DNA of 64,000 nt, taken from NCBI RefSeq assembly GCF_021378075.1, contig NZ_JAJUOS010000003.1, positions 124,001 to 188,000 of the forward strand. Reading direction: 5' to 3'. Position numbers and translations under genes: made by a program. Below, one piece after another: positions 1 through 10,865 of the stretch (the stretch's first letter is position 1; each line of letters opens with the position of its first letter). This DNA is from Rhodobacter flavimaris (GTDB taxonomy: Bacteria; Pseudomonadota; Alphaproteobacteria; Rhodobacterales; Rhodobacteraceae). The notes beneath the pieces are model-generated. The model saw only the letters and a list, made by a program, of their open reading frames with translations. It was not told the DNA's origin and searched no databases.

Positions 1-1
1 C

Positions 2-313
2 GCTACCTCGCTCGTCATGCCCTTCGTCTGGACCCCGATCGAGGCGCAAGACCTGTGGGCCTTTGCCGCCTGCGGCGCGCTTGGCGCCGTTGGCCAAGCG
101 CTGTTGATCCGCGCCTTCAGCGTGGCCGAGGCGGGCACCCTTGCGCCATTCGGCTATCTCGGCCTGATCTTCTCAAGCATCTGGGGCTGGCTATTCTTTG
201 ACCAGCTTCCCGATCGCTGGACGATCAGCGGCGCCCTTGTGATCGTGGCGGCCGGGCTTTATGTCTGGGCCAGAGAACACCGCGCGGCGGCGAAAACCGA
301 ACCGAGCCAATGA
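2..313 (+). CDS. DMT/EamA-family permease, C-terminal fragment (5' end outside window)
   Basis: This is the C-terminal end of an inner-membrane drug/metabolite transporter of the EamA (RhaT) type. The frame is open from the window edge, so the true start lies upstream. What remains shows about three hydrophobic helices, with the GALGAVGQALLIRAF and PFGYLGLIFSSIWGWLFF stretches typical of the last part of an EamA repeat, then a short charged cytoplasmic tail. EamA proteins usually have ten helices and about 300 residues, so roughly one third is visible. The substrate cannot be told from this part. Its stop overlaps the start of the next gene by four bases, which suggests translational coupling. 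Confidence 0.85.
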   Translation, partial: ATSLVMPFVWTPIEAQDLWAFAACGALGAVGQALLIRAFSVAEAGTLAPFGYLGLIFSSIWGWLFFDQLPDRWTISGALVIVAAGLYVWAREHRAAAKTEPSQ

Positions 314-1200
314 ACGACACCGAAGATCTCCCGACGCTTTCAGACCGCATCAGCACCTCGGTCTTCACCGGGCTCATGCGTGTGCTACGCGCCATGCCCT
401 ATGAGCGGCGCGTGGCCTTGGCGGGCCGGGCGATGTCGGGCCTGATCGCGCCGCTCGCCGGTTGGCGGCGACGCATTCGCATCAATCTGGCGATGACCTG
501 CCCAGACCTGCCCGCGTCCGAGGTCGAGCAACTGGTGCGCCTTGTGCCCGACAACATCGGCCGCTCGCTGTCCGAGATCTATTCGGGCGATGAGTTTCTC
601 GACCGTGTGCGCGACCTACCCCTGACCGGCCCCGGCGCAGCGCATCTCGAAGCCCTGCGCACCGAGGGCAAACCCGCCGTGCTGGTCACCGGGCATTTCG
701 GCAATTACGACGCCTGGCGCGGCGCGCTGCATGCGCGAGGCTACCGGATAGGCGCGCTGTACCGGCCAATGAACAACCGCGCTTTCAACGCGCAATATGT
801 CGAGGCCATCGAGGGTATCGCCGAGCCGCTCTTCCCCCGCGACAAGCGCGGCATGGCGCAGATGCTGCGCTACCTGCGCGATGGCGGCATGGTCGGTCTG
901 GCCATCGACCAGTATTTCCGTGCGGGCGCGGCCTGCACGTTTTTCGGGCTTGAGGCCAAGACACCGCTTTCGGCGGCCGAGCTCGCGCTGAAATACGATG
1001 CGCCGATGATCCCGATCTTCGCCGTTCGGCAAAAGGATGGCTTGTCGTTCGTGATCGAAGTCGAGGAGGCGATTCCGCCCTCTGACGCCCAAACCATGTC
1101 GCAGCAGTTCAACGACGCGCTGGAGCGCAAGGTCCGCGCCCATATGGATCAGTGGTTCTGGATTCACCGGCGCTGGAAAAAACGCGCGCCGCGCGACTGA
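310..1200 (+). CDS. LpxL/HtrB-family lipid A (lysophospholipid) acyltransferase
   Basis: This 296-residue protein belongs to the family that adds a secondary acyl chain to lipid A precursors at the cytoplasmic face of the inner membrane, using acyl-ACP. The catalytic H-X4-D/E motif is seen as HFGNYD (His129, Asp134), followed by a conserved YRPMNN segment and the DQYFRAG block. The C-terminal end is basic (WIHRRWKKR), as is common in the family. The start overlaps the upstream stop as ATGA and has no strong ribosome binding site of its own, so coupling is likely. Family membership is secure; which acyl chain is transferred and to which position is not visible. It meets the next gene tail to tail with no gap. 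Confidence 0.88.
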   Translation: MNDTEDLPTLSDRISTSVFTGLMRVLRAMPYERRVALAGRAMSGLIAPLAGWRRRIRINLAMTCPDLPASEVEQLVRLVPDNIGRSLSEIYSGDEFLDRVRDLPLTGPGAAHLEALRTEGKPAVLVTGHFGNYDAWRGALHARGYRIGALYRPMNNRAFNAQYVEAIEGIAEPLFPRDKRGMAQMLRYLRDGGMVGLAIDQYFRAGAACTFFGLEAKTPLSAAELALKYDAPMIPIFAVRQKDGLSFVIEVEEAIPPSDAQTMSQQFNDALERKVRAHMDQWFWIHRRWKKRAPRD

Positions 1201-2145
1201 TCAGTTCAGCCGTCCCGCTGCAAGGATTGCGCCCGGCAGAGGCGCCGATTTAGACGGGCGGGCCGATTGCACGATTACCACGGCGGGCTCGTCTCCTTGG
1301 ATCTTGGCCGTCAGTCGCGTGGGGATACGACCATCCCACTCGGCCACCGCGTGCCAGGCCGTGACCACGTTGGCATAGTCCATCTCAAGCCCGGCATTCT
1401 CGCCGCGCAGGATCTCGACGCGGGCCTGCGGGGCGTAGCGCACGATCTGCACAACGGTGCCTTGCTCAAGCGGAGGATCGGCGCGCAACTCGATCTCATA
1501 TTGCCCGCCGCTACCGCTGATGGTCATGGCGACTGGCTGCTTGACCGACGCCTGGCTTGCAATGGCGCCTTCAAGGGCCTCGGCCGATGGGCCGACAAGT
1601 GTCTCGCTGCCTCCGATGATCATCTGCGGGGTGTAGATCATCCGCTCACCCGCGCCCCGGGCATAGGCCTTTTGCCGGGCGGTGAACGCGGGCTGGGCGA
1701 AGGGATCTTCCCAGCCCAGATAGTCCCAGTAATCGACATGCAGCGCGAGCGCGATGATATCCTGACGCGGCGCGATCTGTGCCAGCAGCTCATCCGCAGG
1801 AGGACAAGATGAACAGCCCTGCGAAGTGAACAACTCGACCACGACCGGGCTGGAGTGCATGGGTGCGGCTGCCGAAGCCGGGTTCGCCTTGAGGACCGAG
1901 GCCGTTTCTGCGGCTAGGGCACCCGCCAGCGCCTCGGCGCCGATACGCGCGGCCTCGGCAATATCCGTAGCGCCGTTCTGGGCGGTCGCGGCGAAGGATT
2001 GGATGCGGGCACCAGCAGCCCCAGCAAGCCCCGTATCGGCTGCTTCGCCGGGCATTACCTGCGCAAAGGAAAAAGACGACAGCGCCAGGCCAAACACCAT
2101 ACTCAAGGTCGCTGCGCGTGATATGCTGATGATCGTCGGTGTCAT
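1201..2145 (-). CDS. DUF1223 thioredoxin-fold secreted protein
   Basis: This 314-residue protein carries a DUF1223 domain. The family signature VVELFTSQGCSSCPPAD lies at residues 101-117, with a CxxC pair at Cys111 and Cys114, followed by the LALHVDYWDYLGW block. DUF1223 has a thioredoxin-like fold and no agreed function. The N-terminus has a hydrophobic stretch ending in SSFSFAQ, consistent with a signal peptide, then an Ala-rich linker of about 70 residues, so the domain is probably periplasmic. The position back to back with aconitase may be shared promoter space only. A redox role is inferred from CxxC, not shown. Confidence 0.85.
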   Translation of the reverse strand: MTPTIISISRAATLSMVFGLALSSFSFAQVMPGEAADTGLAGAAGARIQSFAATAQNGATDIAEAARIGAEALAGALAAETASVLKANPASAAAPMHSSPVVVELFTSQGCSSCPPADELLAQIAPRQDIIALALHVDYWDYLGWEDPFAQPAFTARQKAYARGAGERMIYTPQMIIGGSETLVGPSAEALEGAIASQASVKQPVAMTISGSGGQYEIELRADPPLEQGTVVQIVRYAPQARVEILRGENAGLEMDYANVVTAWHAVAEWDGRIPTRLTAKIQGDEPAVVIVQSARPSKSAPLPGAILAAGRLN

Positions 2146-2280
2146 GCCGCCCCGTCCAGGTTCCTTTCTTTCCTATGACGCGATCCCTGCCTTTGCCAAT
2201 CAAGGTTTTGCGATCTTGGCGATGTTTGCGCCCGAACTCGGATCTCGAAGTAGCCGGGCGCGCGGGAAGACACAAGAATT

Positions 2281-2300
2281 TGTATACATTGGTATACCAA
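2281..2300. promoter_or_regulatory. Tandem GTATAC motifs with a 12-bp perfect palindrome (GntR-like operator)
   Basis: The intergenic region between the DUF1223 gene and acnA holds GTATAC at 2282-2287 and again at 2292-2297, exactly ten bases apart. The second copy sits in the perfect palindrome TTGGTATACCAA (2289-2300). This fits the loose TNGTNNNACNA pattern of FadR-type GntR operators. It lies about 85 bases before the acnA start. The regulator is unknown. Confidence 0.45.
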
Positions 2301-2385
2301 ATATGCCTCCCTGCACTTGATCGACTCCTTGCGATGGGGCAAGAACTGATCAGCAACACCGACACAGCAAAAGGGAGGCCATCTG

Positions 2386-5136
<2,751 letters not shown>

Positions 5137-5157
5137 ACGACTGATATATAAGGAAAC

Positions 5158-5182
5158 GGCCCCGCTCGCGCGGGGCCTTTTT
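5158..5182 (+). terminator. Intrinsic terminator of acnA
   Basis: A GGCCCC / GGGGCC stem (5158-5163 and 5172-5177) with an eight-base loop is followed by TTTTT. It begins 21 bases after the acnA stop. Confidence 0.88.
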
Positions 5183-5249
5183 CGTGCGGGCCCCCCTCGC
5201 GGTTTTTCAATGGCCCGTGGGCCGCAGTCTCAGGTGCATCGTGGCGGCC

Positions 5250-6221
5250 ATGTCGTCCTCTCTCCCCTCGACCGGTACCGGCAAGCGCCTTGTCGCGTTG
5301 GACCTTCTCAAGTTCTTCCTTGCGCTGCTGGTGGTGACGATCCACGCCAACCCGCTCAGGGATGTGTCCGAGCAGGGCATGTGGCTGCTTGGAAACGGGC
5401 TGGCGCGGGTCGCGGTGCCGGGTTTTTTCGCGGTGGCCGGGTTCAACTTCCGTCCCGAGGTTCCAGGTCGCTCAGCGCGGCTCGTCTGGCGCTACCTCAA
5501 GCTACACCTGATCTGGCTGACGCTTTACATCTCGTTCTGGTGGCCATCGGTCGCGGCGGGCGGTCTGAAGCAATACCTGAACTGGTGGATCTTCGGCTGG
5601 TGGCACCTGTGGTTCCTAACCGGGCTGGCTGTGACGGTGCTGGCCGCCTCGCTGGTGTGGCGCTGGCGGTTGGGGGCGATCATCGCGCTGATCGCGGTCA
5701 CCTTCCTGATCGGCTACGGCATTCAGGAGGCGATCATGCTGCGCATCATCCCGCGCGGCTACTGGCCCGCTGAGGTGCGCAACGGCATCCTGCTGGGGCT
5801 GCCCTTCTTCCTTCTGGGCTATGTCGTGCGCCGCGCGGGCCTGACCGCGCGCGTAGGCTTTGGCACGGCCATGACGCTTGGCCTTGCCGGGCTTGGCCTT
5901 GCGATGCTTGAATCCTGGACGCTGCGCCAGTTCGCCCATCCGCAATTCCCGCTGGCGCCCGAGACGCTGATCGCCGCGCTGCTTGCCTGCCCGCTGCTGA
6001 TCATCGCGGCAGCGAAGGCGCCTGCTCTTCCCGGCTGGGTCGCGCGGCTGCCGCTTGGCACCTACTCGACCGGCATCTATTTCATCCATGTCGGCTTCGT
6101 CATCACGCTCAGCAAGCACTTCACCCTGCCCCGCGCCGAGGTCTTCCTGATCGCGGTCATCGGCGCGCTACTGGTGACGCAGGCGCTGATCTGGCTGCGG
6201 CTCGACAAGAAGCTGTTCTGA
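5250..6221 (+). CDS. Acyltransferase-3 family integral membrane protein
   Basis: This protein of about 323 residues is predicted to have around ten transmembrane helices and belongs to the acyltransferase-3 (OafA/NodX) family, which acylates surface sugars or lipids. It opens with the family pattern ALDLLKFFLALLVVTIHANP, where the His is the conserved family residue, followed by GVPGFF-like text (VAVPGFFAVAGFNF). I placed the start at 5250 because an earlier GTG at 5184 directly follows the acnA terminator and would add a non-hydrophobic, poorly conserved extension. The ribosome binding site is weak. No glycan genes are nearby, so the acceptor cannot be named. Confidence 0.82.
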   Translation: MSSSLPSTGTGKRLVALDLLKFFLALLVVTIHANPLRDVSEQGMWLLGNGLARVAVPGFFAVAGFNFRPEVPGRSARLVWRYLKLHLIWLTLYISFWWPSVAAGGLKQYLNWWIFGWWHLWFLTGLAVTVLAASLVWRWRLGAIIALIAVTFLIGYGIQEAIMLRIIPRGYWPAEVRNGILLGLPFFLLGYVVRRAGLTARVGFGTAMTLGLAGLGLAMLESWTLRQFAHPQFPLAPETLIAALLACPLLIIAAAKAPALPGWVARLPLGTYSTGIYFIHVGFVITLSKHFTLPRAEVFLIAVIGALLVTQALIWLRLDKKLF

Positions 6222-6276
6222 GCTCCTTGAACCGCGCGCGGCAGCCCCCATATCGCGTCATGTTATGGAGGTTAAC

Positions 6277-6588
6277 ATGACAGACACCCGCACCCTTTAC
6301 ATCGAACAACGCGTCGCGAACGAGGCACGCTCTCCCTTCGTGGCCTACCTGCTGTGGTTCTTCCTCGGCATGCTTGGCGCGCACCGCTTCTATCTGGGGC
6401 GGTGGGGGTCGGCGCTTTTGATGCTGATCCTGTTCGGCATCGGCTCGGCGCTGAGCTTCATCCTTGTGGGTTACCTGCCGCTGGCCGTTGTGGGCCTGTG
6501 GTGGCTGATTGACGCCTTCCTGATCCCCGGCATGATCGAGCGCGACAACGACATGCTGCGCTGGCAGTTGGCGCGCGAACTGCCCTGA
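6277..6588 (+). CDS. TM2-domain membrane protein
   Basis: This is a small membrane protein of 103 residues with a TM2 domain: two hydrophobic helices joined by the conserved LGMLGAHRFYLGRWGSA segment. TM2 proteins occur in bacteria and animals; the bacterial function is unknown. The start is set at 6277 because the GGAGG motif at 6266-6270 is the ribosome binding site for this ATG and overlaps an earlier in-frame ATG (6265). The C-terminus is charged and cytoplasmic in appearance (IERDNDMLRWQLAREL). It meets the next gene tail to tail with adjoining stop codons. Confidence 0.85.
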   Translation: MTDTRTLYIEQRVANEARSPFVAYLLWFFLGMLGAHRFYLGRWGSALLMLILFGIGSALSFILVGYLPLAVVGLWWLIDAFLIPGMIERDNDMLRWQLARELP

Positions 6589-7374
6589 TCAGGCCGCGTG
6601 ACGGATCGGGAACTCGGCGAGCAGCGCCGCCTGTTCGGGGCTAAGCGCCGAGGGCTCCACCACATAGGTGTGGATCGAGAAGGCCACGGCGCGGGTCTGC
6701 GGCAGGCGCACGAGGCCCTGCCGCTCGACCCGGATAAAGGGCAACTCACCCTCGGGCGCGCGGCCTTGCTCTTCCCGGCGCGGATTGAACAGCGGCGCGT
6801 TCGAGTGGTGCGCCGTGCCGCGCATCAGCGGGCGCCCGGGCTGAACCCCATCCATCAGGCGCTGAACACGACTACCGATATCCTCGGTGTAGACCTTGAC
6901 GGGCTTGTGAATGCCGAACATCGCGCGACCGAATTTCTCGGTCAACGTCCAGCCAGCGGGAAAGCACAGCACCGCGCCGGTCAGGATATGGCCATCGGGG
7001 CCATCCTCCATCAGGCACAGATCTTCCTGCACAAGCCGGCCAAGCGTGGCGAGCGGGTTTTCGCGGTCCAGCACCATGCTTACCCCATCGGGGCGTGTGG
7101 CCTTTGTCGCCGTGATCGTGAAGCCCAAGGCAGGCAGAAGCGGCAGCACCAGATCGTAAAGCTCGTCCGCTGCGGGGCGGGCGGCCTCGGATAGGGCCAA
7201 GACGCGCTCGGGGCTGTCCAAGATCAGCCGCTCACGCAGCGCCATCTGCGCGGCGTAAGCGTCGTCGATTTGCAGCCAGTCCTCCATCGAAATCGGCATG
7301 ATCCCCGGCAGGCGCCGGGTGCGCGGATCGACCCAGGGGGCGAAGGGCAGGCTTTTTTGACGAATGTCGCTCAT
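6589..7374 (-). CDS. DUF3445 heme-dependent oxidative N-demethylase-like protein
   Basis: This 261-residue protein matches the DUF3445 family, members of which have been described as heme-dependent oxidative N-demethylases or dimethylamine monooxygenase-like subunits. Recognisable pieces are the N-terminal LPFAPWVDPRTRRLPGI, the central ENPLATLGRLVQEDLCLM, the GAVLCFPAGWTLTEKFGR block and RVERQGLVRLPQTRAVAFSI. The usual partner subunits of amine oxidation are not present here, so the substrate remains unknown. The start at 7374 was chosen because the protein then begins MSDIRQKSLPFAPW, close to the conserved region; a start at 7434 is possible. It reads in the same direction as the DUF6314 gene just upstream. 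Confidence 0.8.
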   Translation of the reverse strand: MSDIRQKSLPFAPWVDPRTRRLPGIMPISMEDWLQIDDAYAAQMALRERLILDSPERVLALSEAARPAADELYDLVLPLLPALGFTITATKATRPDGVSMVLDRENPLATLGRLVQEDLCLMEDGPDGHILTGAVLCFPAGWTLTEKFGRAMFGIHKPVKVYTEDIGSRVQRLMDGVQPGRPLMRGTAHHSNAPLFNPRREEQGRAPEGELPFIRVERQGLVRLPQTRAVAFSIHTYVVEPSALSPEQAALLAEFPIRHAA

Positions 7375-7435
7375 GGCGCCACGCTGCCGCTGTTCACCAT
7401 GCGGCGCAAGCCCCCGCGCTGCGGCACTTTGCACC

Positions 7436-7843
7436 TCAGGCGCGGCGATAGTCGGACACCATCACGTAGTCTTTTCGTGGGCCACGCACCCGCCATTCGG
7501 CGCGCCACACCGGCCAGCCCGAGAAATCATAGGCCACGCGGTAATCATCGGGGTCACACCAATGTGTGGCCTTGGGTGCTGCGGGATCGAAATCGTGAAA
7601 CGCGCGCCCGTCCGAGAAGGCCACGACGATCCCTGCCCCACCCTCGGACCAGCGATAGGCGCGCTCGGCCCGCATCGGGGGCGCACCGGGCATCGTCAAC
7701 TCCCCCTCTTCTCGGTAAAGCAGGCCTGCGCCCTCGGGGCGAAAGACCGCATGGCCGGAAAACCGCGCCTCGGGTTGGCCAACCGCGCGAATGATACGCT
7801 CGACGCGCCATTCTCCCTCAAAATCCGCCAGTTTTGGCGCCAT
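7436..7843 (-). CDS. DUF6314 family protein
   Basis: This 135-residue protein resembles the DUF6314 group: an N-terminal LADFEGEWRVERII, a middle EGELTMPGAPPMRAERAYRW, an HFDP-like FHDFDPAAPKATHWCDPDDY stretch and a C-terminal WRVRGPRKDYVMVSDYRR. These features suggest a small lipocalin-like beta barrel, which is inference. There is no signal peptide and no membrane segment. The start at 7843 is supported by a GGAGGG site eight bases upstream; longer upstream reading would run into the divergent purB. No function is known. The downstream DUF3445 gene is 61 bases away on the same strand, so the two may be cotranscribed. Confidence 0.78.
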   Translation of the reverse strand: MAPKLADFEGEWRVERIIRAVGQPEARFSGHAVFRPEGAGLLYREEGELTMPGAPPMRAERAYRWSEGGAGIVVAFSDGRAFHDFDPAAPKATHWCDPDDYRVAYDFSGWPVWRAEWRVRGPRKDYVMVSDYRRA

Positions 7844-7921
7844 CGCGCGTCCCTCCGCCTTGCCCCACAGGCCCCCGCAGTCTAGAAGCCCGCCAAACCC
7901 GTCACAAGCAAGAGGCCTCCG

Positions 7922-9226
7922 ATGATCCCGCGTTATGCCCGCAAAGAGATGGTCGACATCTGGGAACCCGCCACCAAGTTCAAGATCTGGTACGAGATCG
8001 AGGCCCATGCCTGCGACGCGCAGGCCGAACTGGGCGTGATCCCCAAGGCCAGCGCCGAGGCGGTCTGGACCGCCAAGGACGTGGAATTCGACGTTGCCCG
8101 CATCGACGAGATCGAGGCCGTGACCAAGCATGACGTCATCGCCTTCCTGACCCATCTGGCCGAGCATATCGGCTCGACCGAGGCGCGCTTTGTACACCAG
8201 GGCATGACCTCGTCAGACGTGCTCGACACCACGCTGAACGTGCAGCTCGTGCGCGCTGCCGACATCCTGCTGAAGGACATGGACCGCGTTCTGGCCGCGC
8301 TGAAAAAGCGCGCCTATGAGCACAAGGACACCGTCCGCATCGGCCGCTCGCACGGCATCCACGCCGAGCCGACCACCATGGGCCTGACTTTCGCGCGCTT
8401 CTACGCCGAGATGGATCGCAACAAGAACCGCCTGGAAAAAGCCCGTTGGGAAATCGCCACCGGCGCGATCTCGGGCGCGGTCGGCACCTTTGCCAACATC
8501 GACCCGGCGGTCGAAGAGCATGTCTGCGAGAAACTGGGCCTGCGCCCCGAGCCGATCTCGACGCAGGTGATCCCGCGCGACCGCCACGCGATGTTCTTCG
8601 CCACGCTCGGCGTCATCGCCTCGTCGATCGAGAACGTCGCCATCGAAATCCGCCACATGCAGCGCACCGAGGTGCTTGAGGCCGAAGAGTTCTTCTCGAA
8701 GGGCCAGAAGGGCTCGTCGGCGATGCCGCACAAGCGCAACCCGGTGCTGACCGAGAATCTCACCGGCCTCGCGCGCCTCGTGCGCATGTGCGTCGTGCCC
8801 GCGATGGAGAACGTGGCGCTCTGGCACGAGCGCGACATCTCGCACAGCTCGGTCGAGCGCGGCATCGGCCCGGACGCGACCATCACCCTCGACTTCGCGC
8901 TGAACCGTCTGGCCGGCGTGATCGAGAACCTTGTGATCTACCCCGACAACATGCTGAAGAACATGAACAAGTTCAAAGGCCTGGTCATGTCGCAGCGGGT
9001 TCTGCTGGCGCTGACCCAGGCAGGTGTTTCGCGTGAAGACTCCTATCGTCTGGTGCAGCGCAACGCGATGAAGGTCTGGGAACAGGGTGCGGATTTCAAA
9101 ACCGAACTGCTGGCCGACCCCGAAGTGACCGCCGCGCTAAGCCCTGCGGAGATCGAGGAAAAGTTCGACCTCGGCTACCATACCAAGCACGTGGACACGA
9201 TCTTCCGCCGCGTCTTCGGCGAGTGA
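7922..9226 (+). CDS. purB: Adenylosuccinate lyase
   Basis: This enzyme acts twice in purine synthesis, cleaving SAICAR to AICAR and adenylosuccinate to AMP with release of fumarate. The 434-residue length and the order of blocks fit the fumarase/aspartase superfamily: TSSDVLDTTLN, GRSHGIHAEPTTMG with the catalytic His, and the signature GSSAMPHKRNP near residues 264-274. The start follows an AAGAGG site. It stands apart from other pur genes. A 49-residue exported protein follows 69 bases later, and a terminator lies after that, so the two may form one transcript. Confidence 0.97.
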   Translation: MIPRYARKEMVDIWEPATKFKIWYEIEAHACDAQAELGVIPKASAEAVWTAKDVEFDVARIDEIEAVTKHDVIAFLTHLAEHIGSTEARFVHQGMTSSDVLDTTLNVQLVRAADILLKDMDRVLAALKKRAYEHKDTVRIGRSHGIHAEPTTMGLTFARFYAEMDRNKNRLEKARWEIATGAISGAVGTFANIDPAVEEHVCEKLGLRPEPISTQVIPRDRHAMFFATLGVIASSIENVAIEIRHMQRTEVLEAEEFFSKGQKGSSAMPHKRNPVLTENLTGLARLVRMCVVPAMENVALWHERDISHSSVERGIGPDATITLDFALNRLAGVIENLVIYPDNMLKNMNKFKGLVMSQRVLLALTQAGVSREDSYRLVQRNAMKVWEQGADFKTELLADPEVTAALSPAEIEEKFDLGYHTKHVDTIFRRVFGE

Positions 9227-9295
9227 TCACGCATCCGTGAAGCGGGGATCGGCCTGATTCGTGGTCTGCTATTCCTTTAAGGAAAGGAGCCGACC

Positions 9296-9445
9296 ATGAA
9301 GACGATCCTCGCTTCCATCGCTTTGGCCCTTCTGCCGGTCGCGGCACTGGCCGAGTGCCCCTGGAAAGACAAGACCGCCATGAGCTGCCCGCAGGGGCAG
9401 GCATGGGATGGGCACGCCAAGGCCTGCGTGGTCCAGTCGAGCTAA
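9296..9445 (+). CDS. Small exported cysteine-containing protein (49 aa)
   Basis: A short gene directly downstream of purB encodes 49 residues. The first 20 form a clear signal peptide (MKTILASIALALLPVAALAE), leaving a mature peptide of about 30 residues with three cysteines (Cys21, Cys31, Cys44), two tryptophans and the pattern CPxGQAWDxxxxxCV, which recalls chitin-binding or other small Cys-rich exported peptides. A strong AAGGAAAGGAG site precedes the ATG, and a perfect terminator follows, so it is very probably a real gene. I recall similar small proteins next to purB in related bacteria, but the function is unknown. Confidence 0.72.
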   Translation: MKTILASIALALLPVAALAECPWKDKTAMSCPQGQAWDGHAKACVVQSS

Positions 9446-9453
9446 GCGAAACA

Positions 9454-9475
9454 GGGCCGGTGTAACCGGCCCTTA
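9454..9475 (+). terminator. Terminator after purB and the 49-aa gene
   Basis: A perfect eight-base stem GGGCCGGT / ACCGGCCC with a three-base loop is followed by TT and a short AT-rich run. It lies nine bases beyond the stop of the small gene. Confidence 0.75.
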
Positions 9476-9520
9476 ACCTGCCCCATGCCAGCCTGCCCCA
9501 AGCAGGAATCGGAGGTTGGG

Positions 9521-10573
9521 GTGAACGCGATCACGCAGATCGACCCGGCGGCCCCGCCCGAAAAGGCGCGTGCCGGGGCAGTCAAGTTGAGCAAGCAGCA
9601 GAAGGCGGCGATCATCGTGCGTCTTCTGTCGTCCGAGGGGGCACGCCTGCCGCTCGCGCAGCTGAGCGAAGATCAGCAAACCATTCTGACCGAACAAATC
9701 GCCGCGCTCAGCCTGATCGGAAAGGACACGCTGCGCGAGGTGGTTGAGGAATTCTGCGCCGAGATCGGTGCGGTCGGCCTCGCCTTTCCGGGTGGGCTTG
9801 AAGGCGCGCTGTCGCTGCTTGACGGGCAGATCTCGGTTTCGGCCGCCAGCCGCCTGCGCCGGATCGCCGCCGCCAGCCCCTCGGCCGACCCGTGGGAGCG
9901 GATCGCAGCGCTACCCTCCGAGGCAATCGAGCCGCTTCTGCAAGCCGAAAGCGCCGAGGTTTGTGCCGTTGTGCTGTCCAAGCTCTCGGTACCGAAAGCC
10001 GCCGAAGTCCTTGGCAAGCTGCCCGGCGACAAGGCCCGGCGCGTGGCCTATCTGGTGTCACTGACCGGGAATGTCGCGCCCGAAACCGTGCGGCGGATCG
10101 GGCTTGCGCTGCTCCAGCAGCTTGATGCCGTGCCGCCCAAGGCCTTCGTCAGCGGCCCGGTCGAGCGGGTCGGCGCCATCCTCAACCATGCCGCAGCGGG
10201 GACACGCGACGATGTGCTGAGCGGTCTGGACGAACAGGATGCCGCCTTCGCCGAGCAGGTGCGCAAGGCGATCTTCACCTTCGCCAATATCCCCGCCCGG
10301 ATCGAGCCGCGCGACATCCCCAAGATCCTGCGCGCGGTCGAGCAGCCGCGCCTCGTGACGGCCCTGACCGCCGCCGGGGCCGAGGATCCGTCAGCCTCCT
10401 TCATTCTGGCGAATATCTCGCAGCGCATGGCCGCAACACTGCGCGAAGAGATCGAGGCGCGCGGATCGGTCAAACCGCGCGATGCCGAGGAGGCCATGGC
10501 CGCGGTGGTCGCCGCAATCCGCACGTTGCAGATGGCAGGCGAGATCACTCTGATCACCCCGGAGGAGGAATGA
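9521..10573 (+). CDS. Divergent FliG-like protein
   Basis: This 350-residue protein is similar in architecture to the flagellar switch protein FliG. The C-terminal half carries recognisable FliG text: ILNHAAAGTRDDVLSGL, FANIPARIEPRDIPKILRAV and FILANISQRMAATLREEIE, ending in RTLQMAGEITL. The middle domain is eroded: where FliG has the EHPQ motif used for FliM contact, this protein reads AESAEVC (around residues 142-148). No other flagellar gene is in the window. The start is a GTG at 9521 preceded by GGAGG; an earlier ATG at 9485 lies before that site. It could be a normal but divergent rotor protein or a paralogue with another job. Fold assignment is good, function open. Confidence 0.72.
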   Translation: MNAITQIDPAAPPEKARAGAVKLSKQQKAAIIVRLLSSEGARLPLAQLSEDQQTILTEQIAALSLIGKDTLREVVEEFCAEIGAVGLAFPGGLEGALSLLDGQISVSAASRLRRIAAASPSADPWERIAALPSEAIEPLLQAESAEVCAVVLSKLSVPKAAEVLGKLPGDKARRVAYLVSLTGNVAPETVRRIGLALLQQLDAVPPKAFVSGPVERVGAILNHAAAGTRDDVLSGLDEQDAAFAEQVRKAIFTFANIPARIEPRDIPKILRAVEQPRLVTALTAAGAEDPSASFILANISQRMAATLREEIEARGSVKPRDAEEAMAAVVAAIRTLQMAGEITLITPEEE

Positions 10574-10865
10574 CACCCGCCTGCGGGCGCGCCCGGACGA
10601 CCCGCGCCGCAGACGCCGTTCAGGGGGCGTTGCGCCGCGTGAGCGCCCGACTCAGCGCTTGGCTCGGCCCCGCCATTGCCGCGCCAAATGCACAACTGGT
10701 CTGCAATCCGGGCCAATTACCATCGCTAACGTTACCGCCATCAGTGCATGTTTCCGCTATCATCCCGAAACGCCGGGTTTTCCGAGGGCACAGAGCGTGG
10801 TATCGCCATGCGATCGGCACTCATCGCACGAAGGCCGCCTCATTTCGCCAGTTCAGGAGAGCGCT
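10574..10865. other. Intergenic region between the fliG-like gene and the first gap gene
   Basis: This 292-base stretch holds no convincing gene. An open frame starting at 10570 has no codon or protein character of a real gene. The region contains a palindromic operator-like site at 10725-10736 and, at 10849 onward, the AGGAG ribosome binding site of the first GAPDH gene. The promoter of that gene should lie here, but I cannot place it with confidence. Confidence 0.5.
10725..10736. promoter_or_regulatory. Palindromic operator-like site before the first gap gene
   Basis: The sequence GCTAACGTTACC has a perfect eight-base core TAACGTTA and a matching outer G/C pair. It resembles LacI/GalR-family half sites and shares the TAAC/GTTA flavour of the palindrome before the second gap gene at 12092. 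It lies about 130 bases before the start codon. Confidence 0.4.

Noticed and set aside
5184..5249. Extended GTG start of the acyltransferase-3 gene
   Set aside because: It begins directly after the acnA terminator, leaving no room for a promoter or ribosome binding site, and adds no conserved residues.
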